Positions 1-5,600 of a stretch of DNA of 7,408 nt are shown in pieces. The notes under the pieces were generated by a model, which saw only the letters and a program-made list of their open reading frames with translations, was not told where the DNA came from and searched no databases. Made by a program: the position numbers and the translations under genes. Numbering within the stretch: position 1 is the first letter of the stretch; every line of letters starts with the position of its first letter. Source of the stretch: Gammaproteobacteria bacterium (lineage in GTDB: Bacteria; Pseudomonadota; Gammaproteobacteria; SAR86; TMED112); contig NYSP01000045.1 of assembly GCA_002683115.1 (NCBI GenBank), forward strand, positions 1 to 7,408, in the 5' to 3' direction.

Positions 1-765
1 CTTGGCTCTCTGTAAGCGATAATCTTGATCTCTTGGTGTATCGGAATAAAGAATATTTCTTGGCAAGTCTTTATACTCTCCAAGAAAATTTTCGCTAGGA
101 ATAATTATTGGAGATGTTTCAACGGCAGTGTCATATCTTTTACCTGAGTCAGCCACATCTGAAACAATTTTAAAACCTGTCCAACACCCGCTGTAGCGGC
201 TCATTGCAATTCCCAATAATCCAAACCTAATTATTTCTTCGACACCAGAAGGATACAAATAAGGCATAAATGCACTCATGAAATTATGATCTGATTGGTG
301 TGGTAATGTTGAGGATTTGGCAGCATGATCGTCACCTGCTATAGCAAGCACTCCTCCATATTTTGATGATCCAGCAGCATTAGCATGCTTAAATACATCC
401 ATGGTTCTATCCATGCCTGGTCCTTTACCATACCAGATACCAAAAACTCCATCTTTTTTACCCCTGCCTTTAAATTCTCCTTGCTGAGAACCCCAAACTG
501 CTGTTGCACCCAATTCTTCGTTCAAGCCTGGTTGATGGAAAATAGATTTTTCTTTCAGATATTTAGCTGCTCTACTTAGCTCTAAGTCATATCCACCTAA
601 AGGAGAGCCTTTATAACCAGATATAAAACCTCCAGTGTTGAGGTTGTTCATTTCGTCTAAGTCTTTTTGGATGAGCGGAAGCCTGACAAGCGCTTGTATG
701 CCAGTAAGAAAGATTTGCCCCTCTCTTTGTGTATATTTATCGCTTAAAGAAATTTTCTTTTGCAA
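1..765 (-). CDS. Indolepyruvate:ferredoxin oxidoreductase, fused large form, N-terminal part (3' end outside window)
   Basis: This family oxidises aryl-pyruvates (indolepyruvate, phenylpyruvate) to acyl-CoA, using thiamine diphosphate and iron-sulfur centres, in aromatic amino acid breakdown. The 255 residues seen match the N-terminal pyrimidine-binding thiamine domain: GYKGSPLGGYD at 50-60, the NEELGATAVWG segment at 82-92 carrying the expected cofactor-activating Glu, GIWYGKGPGMDR at 109-120, HANAAGSS at 127-134, AGDDHAAKSS at 143-152 and SRYSGCW at 189-195. The form found in proteobacteria is usually a single chain of about 1,150 residues; the diphosphate-binding and gamma domains would lie beyond position 1. 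The start is TTG at 765-763: an in-frame TAG lies six codons upstream, no ATG lies between, and GAGAGG sits 7 nt before it. The frame is open to the window edge. It reads in the same direction as the MazG-like gene 108 nt upstream and may have its own promoter. Confidence 0.9.
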   Translation of the reverse strand, partial: MQKKISLSDKYTQREGQIFLTGIQALVRLPLIQKDLDEMNNLNTGGFISGYKGSPLGGYDLELSRAAKYLKEKSIFHQPGLNEELGATAVWGSQQGEFKGRGKKDGVFGIWYGKGPGMDRTMDVFKHANAAGSSKYGGVLAIAGDDHAAKSSTLPHQSDHNFMSAFMPYLYPSGVEEIIRFGLLGIAMSRYSGCWTGFKIVSDVADSGKRYDTAVETSPIIIPSENFLGEYKDLPRNILYSDTPRDQDYRLQRAK

Positions 766-805
766 CTTTTTACCTCTCTATGGAAATCCATTTTCAAGCA
801 ATCTG

Positions 806-811
806 ATTATA
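806..811 (-). promoter_or_regulatory. Candidate -10 box for the oxidoreductase gene
   Basis: A perfect TATAAT on the minus strand lies 40 nt before the TTG start, in the 108-nt gap after the MazG-like gene, giving a leader of about 33 nt that includes the GAGAGG ribosome site. No good -35 element sits at 16-18 nt spacing (GAGCAT at 17), so the call rests on the -10 alone. AT-rich DNA yields such hexamers by chance. Confidence 0.35.
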
Positions 812-873
812 AACTTTCTGAGTAATTTATGCTCTATTTGTAAACTTTGATTTTTTTTAAAATATTTAGAATT

Positions 874-1290
874 TTAGAGATCGCCCTCTTTTCTTACTTC
901 ACTTCTATCTACGGCAAATTGTTCACCATATCTTGCTTCCAGTTTTTTTTGGTTTTCACTTATAACTTCATATGGATCAAGCTTTAAAGCTGCACAAGCA
1001 GTAACCCAATACCACATTATGTCTCCCAGCTCTCTTTTCATATGAAAAATATTTTCTTCAGATGGTGGTTTTCCTTGAAGAAACATTTTTTTAACAATTT
1101 CGACAAATTCACCTGTTTCACTACCTAAACCAAGAGCAGCAGTCAAAAGCCTAGCTGATTCAATTGGTGACTTATTTTCAATATCTTCAAGACTAGCTTG
1201 TAAAGCATCTAGATCTAGGCTTGGGTCACTAGTAACTTTCGTAACAAATTCACTATAAGTTGAAAAAAAATCTTTTACTTCTTTACTCAT
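874..1290 (-). CDS. MazG-like nucleotide pyrophosphohydrolase
   Basis: This is a 138-residue all-alpha protein of the MazG/dUTPase-like superfamily, whose members hydrolyse (d)NTPs to the monophosphate and pyrophosphate using Mg ions. The metal-binding pattern is visible: SETGEFVE at 57-64 supplies E58, E61 and E64, and the second helix has RELGD at 86-90 with E87 and D90, fitting ExxE...ExxD. The tail KLEARYG at 117-123 resembles a conserved segment of single-domain MazG-like proteins, including phage ones. The length fits one MazG domain rather than the duplicated 260-residue E. coli MazG. The ATG is preceded by GAGGGA with about 4 nt spacing, and this site overlaps the region just after the stop of the SDR gene 9 nt upstream, so the two are probably co-transcribed. 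The substrate (house-cleaning of non-canonical nucleotides or another role) cannot be read from the sequence. Confidence 0.8.
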   Translation of the reverse strand: MSKEVKDFFSTYSEFVTKVTSDPSLDLDALQASLEDIENKSPIESARLLTAALGLGSETGEFVEIVKKMFLQGKPPSEENIFHMKRELGDIMWYWVTACAALKLDPYEVISENQKKLEARYGEQFAVDRSEVRKEGDL

Positions 1291-1299
1291 AATTCCCTC

Positions 1300-2022
1300 T
1301 TAATATTTTTCCATATATGGTCTCAAATCTAATTCATGTGTCCATGCAGACCTTTTTTGCAAATGTAAGTTGAAATACACTTCTGCAATTTCATCAGGAT
1401 TTAAGATGCCGTCCTTATCTTTAAGTTTATAGATTTCTGGAAAATTTTCTTCAATCCATGGGTGATCAATAGCCCCATCTATAATTGTATGGGCAACATG
1501 TATACCCTTTGGTCCATACTCTCTTGCCATAGATTGTGCTAAAGCTCTCAATCCAAATTTTGCTGATGCAAAAGCACTAAATCCAGCACCACCCCTCAGA
1601 GATGCTGTAGCACCAGTAAAGATAATCGTCCCTTTTGATTTCATATATGAGACAGCTTCTTTGCCAACCAGGAAACCTGCTAGAGTTGCCATTTCCCACA
1701 CTTTTTTAAAGACTCTTTCACTTGTTTCCTCGATTGGAAAGAAAACGTTAGCACCGATATTGAATATCACACAATCTATTGGACCGCCTTTAGCAACTTT
1801 TACAAATAATGACTTTACCTCTTCTTCTTTTCTTGCATCAGTTGGTATTGATGTAGCAATGCCACCACTTTTAATTATCTCTTCACATAAACTTTCAAGC
1901 TGTGCTTCATTTCTCTGTCTTCTAGCAACATATACGTGGTGTCCTTTTGAAGCAAATTTTTTAGCTAAGCTCGAACCAAGACCTGGTCCTGCTCCTACAA
2001 CTACAACTGATCCTTTTTTCAA
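1300..2022 (-). CDS. Short-chain dehydrogenase/reductase (SDR) family protein, variant active site
   Basis: This 240-residue protein has a classical SDR Rossmann fold. The nucleotide-binding loop GAGPGLG is at 10-16, the RR at 34-35 after strand 2 suggests NADP(H) preference, D62-A63 contacts adenine, and NIGAN at 88-92 stands for the NNAG motif. The catalytic Ser is probably S141 in TGATASLRGG. The usual YxxxK is FASAK at 151-155: Lys is kept but the general-acid Tyr is Phe. The Asn of the tetrad also seems absent (A112 by alignment from memory). The end WTHELDLRPYMEKY (227-240) is typical of a conserved proteobacterial SDR subgroup, so the change may be subfamily-wide rather than damage. 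The start is TTG at 2022-2020: AGGA lies 6 nt upstream, and no in-frame ATG occurs after an upstream TAG. It is the first gene of a probable operon with the MazG-like gene. Confidence 0.87.
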   Translation of the reverse strand: MKKGSVVVVGAGPGLGSSLAKKFASKGHHVYVARRQRNEAQLESLCEEIIKSGGIATSIPTDARKEEEVKSLFVKVAKGGPIDCVIFNIGANVFFPIEETSERVFKKVWEMATLAGFLVGKEAVSYMKSKGTIIFTGATASLRGGAGFSAFASAKFGLRALAQSMAREYGPKGIHVAHTIIDGAIDHPWIEENFPEIYKLKDKDGILNPDEIAEVYFNLHLQKRSAWTHELDLRPYMEKY

Positions 2023-2051
2023 AACTATTCCTATCCCAATTTTTTCGTCTA

Positions 2052-2066
2052 AGATTATATTAATCT
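2052..2066. promoter_or_regulatory. Divergent promoter region with overlapping -10 boxes and a 6-3-6 dyad
   Basis: The 56-bp gap between the divergent SDR and isomerase genes contains AGATTA-TAT-TAATCT, a perfect 6-bp inverted repeat around 3 bp. On the minus strand TATAAT (2059-2054) lies 31 nt before the SDR TTG. On the plus strand TATATT (2056-2061) lies 17 nt before the isomerase ATG. The two -10 boxes overlap inside the dyad, so RNA polymerase could probably occupy only one direction at a time, or a dimeric regulator could cover both. No strong -35 elements are visible. The symmetry may simply result from opposing AT-rich -10 boxes. Confidence 0.4.
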
Positions 2067-2078
2067 AGTTCCAAACAT

Positions 2079-2678
2079 ATGTTGAAAATTAAATTCATTT
2101 TTGATGTTGCAAGCCCAAATGGGTATCTAAGTCACAAAGTCGTGCCTGCTTTTGAAAAAAAATATAACGTGCAATTTGATTATAAAATTTGTTTATTAGG
2201 GGGTATTCACAAATTAAGCAACAACCAGTCTCCGATAATATCTTATGCAGAGATTCCTAATAAAAGCTCATATTTCAATAAAGAAATCGAAAGATTCATC
2301 AAGTTCCATAATTTAGAAAAATTTCAAATGAATCCTCATTTTCCAATTAATACCTTACAAATTCAAAGAGCTGCTCTTGTAGCACAAGAACTTGGTGTAT
2401 TGAAAGAATATATTGACGTTGTGTGTAAAGGCATGTGGGAAGAAGGAATGAATTTCGGTGACCAGTTAATTTTGACTGAATACCTTAATAATAATAACCT
2501 CGATGGCACTTTGATTCTTAATCAATCCTCAGAACCTCAAATAAAGCAAAAACTTATCGAAAATACTGAAAGTGCAGTTGAAATGGGGGCATTCGGTGTA
2601 CCTACTTTCTTTATTGAGAATGAAATTTTTTGGGGCAAAGAAGCTTTCAGAGAAATGCCTGACTATTTAAGTAATTGA
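2079..2678 (+). CDS. 2-hydroxychromene-2-carboxylate isomerase family (DsbA-fold, GST-kappa-like)
   Basis: This 199-residue protein is of the usual length for the family (NahD is about 200). These thioredoxin-fold enzymes with a helical insertion use glutathione: NahD isomerises 2-hydroxychromene-2-carboxylate in naphthalene breakdown, and kappa-class GSTs are relatives. Visible features are the strand-1 end FDVASPNGYLS (8-18), where S12 matches the Ser that activates glutathione (a CxxC is absent, so it is not a thiol oxidase); PHFPINT at 86-92; the GMW at 118-120 in the helical domain; and the cis-proline loop GVPTFF (173-178) followed by FWGKEAF (184-190). No Shine-Dalgarno sequence precedes the ATG, and a TATATT box 17 nt upstream would give a leader of only about 10 nt. 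Its 3' end overlaps the convergent dehalogenase gene by 12 bp. No other naphthalene-pathway gene is nearby, so the substrate is open. Confidence 0.85.
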   Translation: MLKIKFIFDVASPNGYLSHKVVPAFEKKYNVQFDYKICLLGGIHKLSNNQSPIISYAEIPNKSSYFNKEIERFIKFHNLEKFQMNPHFPINTLQIQRAALVAQELGVLKEYIDVVCKGMWEEGMNFGDQLILTEYLNNNNLDGTLILNQSSEPQIKQKLIENTESAVEMGAFGVPTFFIENEIFWGKEAFREMPDYLSN

Positions 2679-3554
2679 AAGAATAGTCTCGGCAATTAAA
2701 TTTGGTTGATTCTCCTGCGAAAAGTGACCAGCATCAATTTGTTGATGGTTCATACCTTTTGCTCCAGGAATCTTTTCTATAAAAAACTTATCCTGGCCTT
2801 TAAAAGAAAAATCGTGTTCGCCAAAAATTGCAATGGTTGGTTTCTTAAATTCCTTTAGAACTTCCCAAGCTGCAATATTTTCTTGAACTTGATCATGCTC
2901 TTCAGTTATTGGGACTAGAAGAGGGAAAACTCTTGCTGCAGCTTTGTATGTTTCATCAGGAAAAGGAGCGTTATAGGCTGCTATTTCCTCTTCATCAATT
3001 TGTTTGAGACTGCCCTGGTAGACAATCTTCCCAGAGTTAAAATCTTCTACTGTTTGACTAAAATTTAGCCATTGCTGGAATCCCTCATTAGATCCTTTGC
3101 CAATAGGTAAGCCCGTATTTGATGCTACCAAACCTGAAAATTTTTCCGGTGAAGCTGTTAAAAGCCTTAGACCTATAAGTCCTCCCCAATCTTGAGCAAA
3201 TAAAATAACATTATTTAAGACAAGGTGATTAAACAGCTGTGTAACCCAATCTATATGGTTTGCATAACTATAATTTGACTTTTCAGCCAACTTATCTGAC
3301 TTCCCGAAGCCAATGAGATCAGGGGCAATTACTCTTTTTCCGGCTTTTGTAAGAATTGGAATTATGTGCCTGTATAAATAACACCATGTCGGCTCTCCAT
3401 GTAAAAGCAAGACAACTTCATCAGAGTCAGAGTTTTCATCTAAATAATGCATCCGAATTTTCTGATTTTCATGCGTTACATCAAAAAAATTTTCTTTAAA
3501 ATTAAAGTCTTTTAAGTTTTGGAATCTTTCCTCAGGTGTCTTTAAAACTTTCAT
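2667..3554 (-). CDS. Haloalkane dehalogenase, DhlA/DhmA-like (subfamily I)
   Basis: This alpha/beta-hydrolase (295 residues; Xanthobacter DhlA is 310) should cleave carbon-halogen bonds of haloalkanes with water, giving alcohol and halide in the cytoplasm. Visible: HGEPTW at 52-57 (oxyanion Glu and Trp), APDLIGFGKSDK at 77-88, the nucleophile elbow AQDWGG at 120-125 with D122 as nucleophile and W123 as first halide-binding Trp, a cap-domain W162 that could be the second halide Trp, FGEHD at 244-248 with D248 as the catalytic acid, and DAGHFSQE at 274-281 with H277 as base. The segment YNAPFPDETY in the cap (194-203) closely resembles DhlA. The triad order Asp-Asp-His fits subfamily I. There is no signal peptide. 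The ATG overlaps the TGA of the upstream TIP30-like gene (ATGA) and lacks a clear ribosome site, so translation is probably coupled. An epoxide-hydrolase-like activity is less likely because both halide Trp residues appear present. Confidence 0.9.
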   Translation of the reverse strand: MKVLKTPEERFQNLKDFNFKENFFDVTHENQKIRMHYLDENSDSDEVVLLLHGEPTWCYLYRHIIPILTKAGKRVIAPDLIGFGKSDKLAEKSNYSYANHIDWVTQLFNHLVLNNVILFAQDWGGLIGLRLLTASPEKFSGLVASNTGLPIGKGSNEGFQQWLNFSQTVEDFNSGKIVYQGSLKQIDEEEIAAYNAPFPDETYKAAARVFPLLVPITEEHDQVQENIAAWEVLKEFKKPTIAIFGEHDFSFKGQDKFFIEKIPGAKGMNHQQIDAGHFSQENQPNLIAETILSIT

Positions 3555-4192
3555 ATATCTAATCTACTATAAAAATTTACACCATTGGATCCTTCAGTAG
3601 ACTTTCTAATCATCAGTGTTGCAATTTTCTCTGCTTCAACATTTTTAAATTTTGCTAAGGGTCCAAACAAAAAATTTCCAGTAATATTTGTAATATCTTC
3701 AAAAAGTTTCACATCGTGGCCTATAGGTTTTTCTCTTTCACCAAGCATATGGCTAGGCTGAATGATATTTAGCTGATCAAATCCTAATTCCCTGAGATTA
3801 TTTTCCATCTGGCCTTTTATTTTAAGGTAATAATTAAGCGACTTATCGCTTGCTGCGACAGAGGAGATTACTGAAACATTCTTAATTCCTATCTGTTTTG
3901 CTTTTTTTGCAACTTGCGTCACTAAATCAAGATCAACTTTTTTAAAAAGTTTCTTAACTGATTTTCTCATTATAACTAGATCTAAAAGTTCTACCGGAAA
4001 GCCCAAACATATGAACAAATGGTCAACTATTGGTAAATCAAAATCTTCTTCAAAATTGACTATGTTTTTCTTAACATGAGAAGGGAAATCAAAATCTCTT
4101 CGACAAAAAGCAACCACTTCATTTTTGGGATCAAGCTTTTCGATTATCTTCGAGCCAACTAATCCGGTTGCGCCTAAAACTAAATATTTCAT
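3551..4192 (-). CDS. NAD(P)-binding oxidoreductase, TIP30/HTATIP2-like atypical SDR
   Basis: This 213-residue Rossmann protein has GATGLVG at 7-13, the TGxxG form typical of atypical/extended SDRs. The RR at 31-32 after strand 2 suggests NADP(H). HLFICLG at 58-64 matches the FCCLG-like strand 4 of TIP30 proteins, SVISSVAAS at 107-115 supplies the Ser region, and Y122-LKI-K126 is the YxxxK motif, followed by GQMENNLRELGF as in the TIP30 family (KGEVE...). SH in IIQPSHMLGERE (143-154) fits the substrate-side loop. The reaction is unknown. AGGA with 6 nt spacing precedes the ATG. Its TGA overlaps the ATG of the haloalkane dehalogenase by 4 nt. This tight coupling suggests related functions, for instance handling the alcohol or aldehyde product, but that is inference. 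Confidence 0.8.
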   Translation of the reverse strand: MKYLVLGATGLVGSKIIEKLDPKNEVVAFCRRDFDFPSHVKKNIVNFEEDFDLPIVDHLFICLGFPVELLDLVIMRKSVKKLFKKVDLDLVTQVAKKAKQIGIKNVSVISSVAASDKSLNYYLKIKGQMENNLRELGFDQLNIIQPSHMLGEREKPIGHDVKLFEDITNITGNFLFGPLAKFKNVEAEKIATLMIRKSTEGSNGVNFYSRLDI

Positions 4193-4221
4193 AAAAGTTC
4201 CTAGTAAATATATATGTTGCT

Positions 4222-4239
4222 AATTGAAGTTTTTCAATT
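4222..4239. repeat. AT-rich inverted repeat (7-bp stem, 4-nt loop)
   Basis: AATTGAA-GTTT-TTCAATT forms a perfect 7-bp stem in the 70-bp gap between the stop of the four-helix membrane protein and the start of the TIP30-like gene, beginning 23 nt after that stop. The stem has a single G-C pair and no T-run follows on the minus strand, so it is a poor intrinsic terminator. It could be an mRNA 3'-end stabiliser, an operator, or chance. Confidence 0.35.
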
Positions 4240-4262
4240 GCATTAACAACTGAGCTTTCAGG

Positions 4263-4628
4263 CTAACTTCGCCAAACAATAATTGACAAAAATGCACTTA
4301 TTAGAAGTTCAGCAAAAATCTTATCTGTAGATAAGTCAGCGTTGTGAATCAAGTAAGCAGTAATTCTAGAAACAGCTGCCAAACTGAGAAGAGCAATTGG
4401 TGCATAAAACCAATGCTTCTGTTTTGTGTAGGCACCAACCAAAGTAAATCCTCCTACAACAAGGAAAAAACTGCTGAAATCTCCAATTTGAGTGCTAAGT
4501 CCCGCTCCGGTAAGTATTGGCATGCCCAGCTGATTCGCAGAATTAACAGGATCAATCAGCCACAAAATCCCATTAAAGAAAATCATAAAACCAATTGCAT
4601 AAGTGGCTATATTTAAGATTCTATCCAT
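4263..4628 (-). CDS. Small four-helix integral membrane protein (unknown function)
   Basis: This is a 121-residue hydrophobic protein with four predicted membrane segments at about 8-26, 49-67, 74-95 and 103-119, and short polar loops (PVNSANQLG at 27-35, KQKHWF at 69-74, HNADLSTDK at 95-103). The layout (a short amphipathic loop after helix 1, then three packed helices) resembles small DoxX-like or DUF4345-type membrane proteins, but I cannot assign a family with confidence. The ATG lies 17 nt after the tRNA-Leu CCA end. There is no good ribosome site (only GAGAT directly before ATG), while a TATAAT ends 5 nt before the start, so the message may be leaderless or may come from processing of a tRNA-containing transcript. 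It is followed at 70 nt by the TIP30-like gene on the same strand. Confidence 0.65.
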   Translation of the reverse strand: MDRILNIATYAIGFMIFFNGILWLIDPVNSANQLGMPILTGAGLSTQIGDFSSFFLVVGGFTLVGAYTKQKHWFYAPIALLSLAAVSRITAYLIHNADLSTDKIFAELLISAFLSIIVWRS

Positions 4629-4633
4629 ATCTC

Positions 4634-4639
4634 ATTATA
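4634..4639 (-). promoter_or_regulatory. Candidate -10 box giving a leaderless transcript
   Basis: A perfect TATAAT on the minus strand sits between the tRNA 3' end and the ATG of the four-helix membrane protein. A start site 6-7 nt downstream would coincide with the A of the ATG. The corresponding -35 would lie inside the tRNA gene (about 4657-4662), where no consensus is seen. Five T residues directly after the tRNA CCA also lie in this gap and could help end or process the tRNA transcript. Confidence 0.35.
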
Positions 4640-4645
4640 TAAAAA

Positions 4646-4730
4646 TGGTAGGGATGGAGGGAGTCGAACCCCCACGCCTTACGGCACTGGAACCTAAATC
4701 CAGCGTGTCTGCCAGTTCCACCACATCCCC
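4646..4730 (-). tRNA. tRNA-Leu (anticodon UAG), CCA encoded
   Basis: This is an 85-nt class II tRNA including the encoded CCA (4648-4646). The acceptor stem is GGGGATG (4730-4724) with CATCCCT (4656-4650), leaving a G1-U72 wobble at the tip. The D-arm carries AACTGGCAGAC. The anticodon stem CTGGA/TCCAG encloses loop TTTAGGT with anticodon TAG, which reads CUN leucine codons. A long variable arm (TGCCGTAAGGCGT) has a GCC/GGC stem, as expected for Leu. The T-arm is GGGGG-TTCGACT-CCCTC with one G-U pair. The discriminator base is A73, required by leucyl-tRNA synthetase. It starts 15 nt after the stop of the small membrane protein gene on the same strand and could be made from its own promoter or from the longer transcript. 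Confidence 0.97.
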
Positions 4731-4742
4731 AGTAGATTGCTT

Positions 4743-4750
4743 ATTCTATA
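4743..4750 (-). promoter_or_regulatory. Candidate tRNA-Leu promoter (-10 region)
   Basis: TATAGAAT on the minus strand overlaps the stop codon of the small membrane protein gene and ends 12 nt before the tRNA 5' end, giving a precursor leader of about 6 nt, which is normal for tRNA genes. The -35 is weak (a GTTTAA-like hexamer at about 17 nt). The downstream stretch AAGCAATC lacks the GC-rich discriminator typical of strongly stringent promoters. Confidence 0.35.
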
Positions 4751-4958
4751 TGACAAATGCAAGTATTAAACCTAAAACAGCAAAAATCACCCACATAATT
4801 GTTTCGTTTTGGTTGCCCTTTTTAAAAGCCATGTAACTCAAAATCCAGAATATTATTGGTGATAAAAGTAAAAAAGCTTTCCCCACAAATATTGCTACAG
4901 GTATTAAACATACAACAAGTAAAATTTTAAAGAATGTTTCGTTAAGGAAGCTGTTCAT
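4746..4958 (-). CDS. Small membrane protein, unknown function
   Basis: This is a 70-residue, mostly hydrophobic protein with probable membrane segments at about 9-25, 28-44 and 53-70 and a short positive/polar loop KKGNQNET at 46-53. I do not recognise the family. Its ATG lies 17 nt inside the end of the coiled-coil gene, and GGAG occurs 4 nt before it within that gene, a slightly short spacing that supports coupled translation. The stop overlaps the putative -10 of the tRNA-Leu gene. The overlap with an upstream gene in another frame, the membrane-protein composition and a usable ribosome site argue that it is real. With so short a frame, conservation in relatives would be the main test. Confidence 0.6.
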   Translation of the reverse strand: MNSFLNETFFKILLVVCLIPVAIFVGKAFLLLSPIIFWILSYMAFKKGNQNETIMWVIFAVLGLILAFVI

Positions 4959-5598
4959 CTTGCTCCAAATTTTTTAAATCGTTGAGTTCTTTTTCTAGCT
5001 CTTGTAAATCCCTATCTAAAGCATTGATTCTGTTTAACACATCTGCAACTTTTTGATTATTTTGTTTTCTATAAATATCCACTGCTTCTATTGATGCCTC
5101 GTTTGTCTCGAGGACCTTTTTTTGTTTATTGAGCTCATTGGAAAGTAGAGTAAGTTTTAATTGCAAATCTTCTGCTAGTTCAATTTTTTGATTTACAACA
5201 TTTATTTGATCTTCAAGTCCTGTAGATATGGCCTTGAGGTTTTGTATGCTTTTTTCATTTTTAATAGCTTTGCTTTCTTGTTTTTTAATACTATCTAAAT
5301 AACCTTTTCTGTGTCCCCAAAGTTTTCTCACTTCTTTATCAAGAAATGCAATTTGATCGGTCATAGTTTCCATATTTTGTTCGGAATCTTCATTTGTAAT
5401 TGAAAGCTTTCCCTCAATTACTTCAATTTTGCTAGAAACTAAATTTATTGCTTCAGTGCTTTCTTGTTTTTGCTCATTTATATAGAAATACATACCCAGC
5501 AAAGAAGCAATAACCAAAACTAGTATAAAAGCACTAAACATAAGCTGACCATCACCAGATGATCTACGTCTTGGAGGTACTCTTGTTGGTTGACTCAT
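4942..5598 (-). CDS. Inner-membrane anchored coiled-coil protein (conserved, unknown function)
   Basis: This 218-residue protein has three parts: a basic, proline-rich cytoplasmic N-terminus (PTRVPPRRRSS at 4-14), one membrane helix at about 21-40, and a long heptad-rich, highly charged coiled coil from about 42 to 212 that would project into the periplasm by the positive-inside rule. The segment KLSITNEDSEQ...LDKEVRKLWGHR (64-97) resembles a motif I recall from conserved hypothetical single-helix proteins of other gammaproteobacteria (LSVTDE...E-KLW), so it appears to be a core-lineage protein rather than an orphan. The function is not known; a scaffold or spacer role in the envelope is a guess. 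The ATG is 2 nt after the stop of the sulfatase-like gene with no clear ribosome site, pointing to translational coupling. The 3' end overlaps the small membrane protein gene by 17 nt. Confidence 0.75.
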   Translation of the reverse strand: MSQPTRVPPRRRSSGDGQLMFSAFILVLVIASLLGMYFYINEQKQESTEAINLVSSKIEVIEGKLSITNEDSEQNMETMTDQIAFLDKEVRKLWGHRKGYLDSIKKQESKAIKNEKSIQNLKAISTGLEDQINVVNQKIELAEDLQLKLTLLSNELNKQKKVLETNEASIEAVDIYRKQNNQKVADVLNRINALDRDLQELEKELNDLKNLEQDEQLP

Positions 5599-5600
5599 AT

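Noticed and set aside
385..850. Two short plus-strand frames (385-579 and 635-850)
   Set aside because: Both lie wholly or largely antisense to the indolepyruvate oxidoreductase N-terminus, whose conserved motifs fix the coding strand.
838..873. Terminator between the MazG-like gene and the oxidoreductase gene
   Set aside because: Only a weak AAAAT/ATTTT pairing is present, and on the transcribed strand it is followed by an A-run rather than a T-run.
1661..2068. Open plus-strand frame of 135 codons
   Set aside because: It lies antisense to the well-supported SDR gene, and its translation has no recognisable domain; it is a shadow frame.
4222..4239. Intrinsic terminator after the four-helix membrane protein
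   Set aside because: The stem is nearly all A-T and no T-run follows on the minus strand, so it was kept only as an inverted repeat.
4344..4616. Open plus-strand frame of 90 codons
   Set aside because: It is entirely antisense to the four-helix membrane protein; composition is polar and low-complexity without family resemblance.
4603..4836. Open plus-strand frame of 77 codons
   Set aside because: It runs across the antisense strand of the tRNA-Leu gene and the small membrane protein gene, so it cannot be a plausible coding region.
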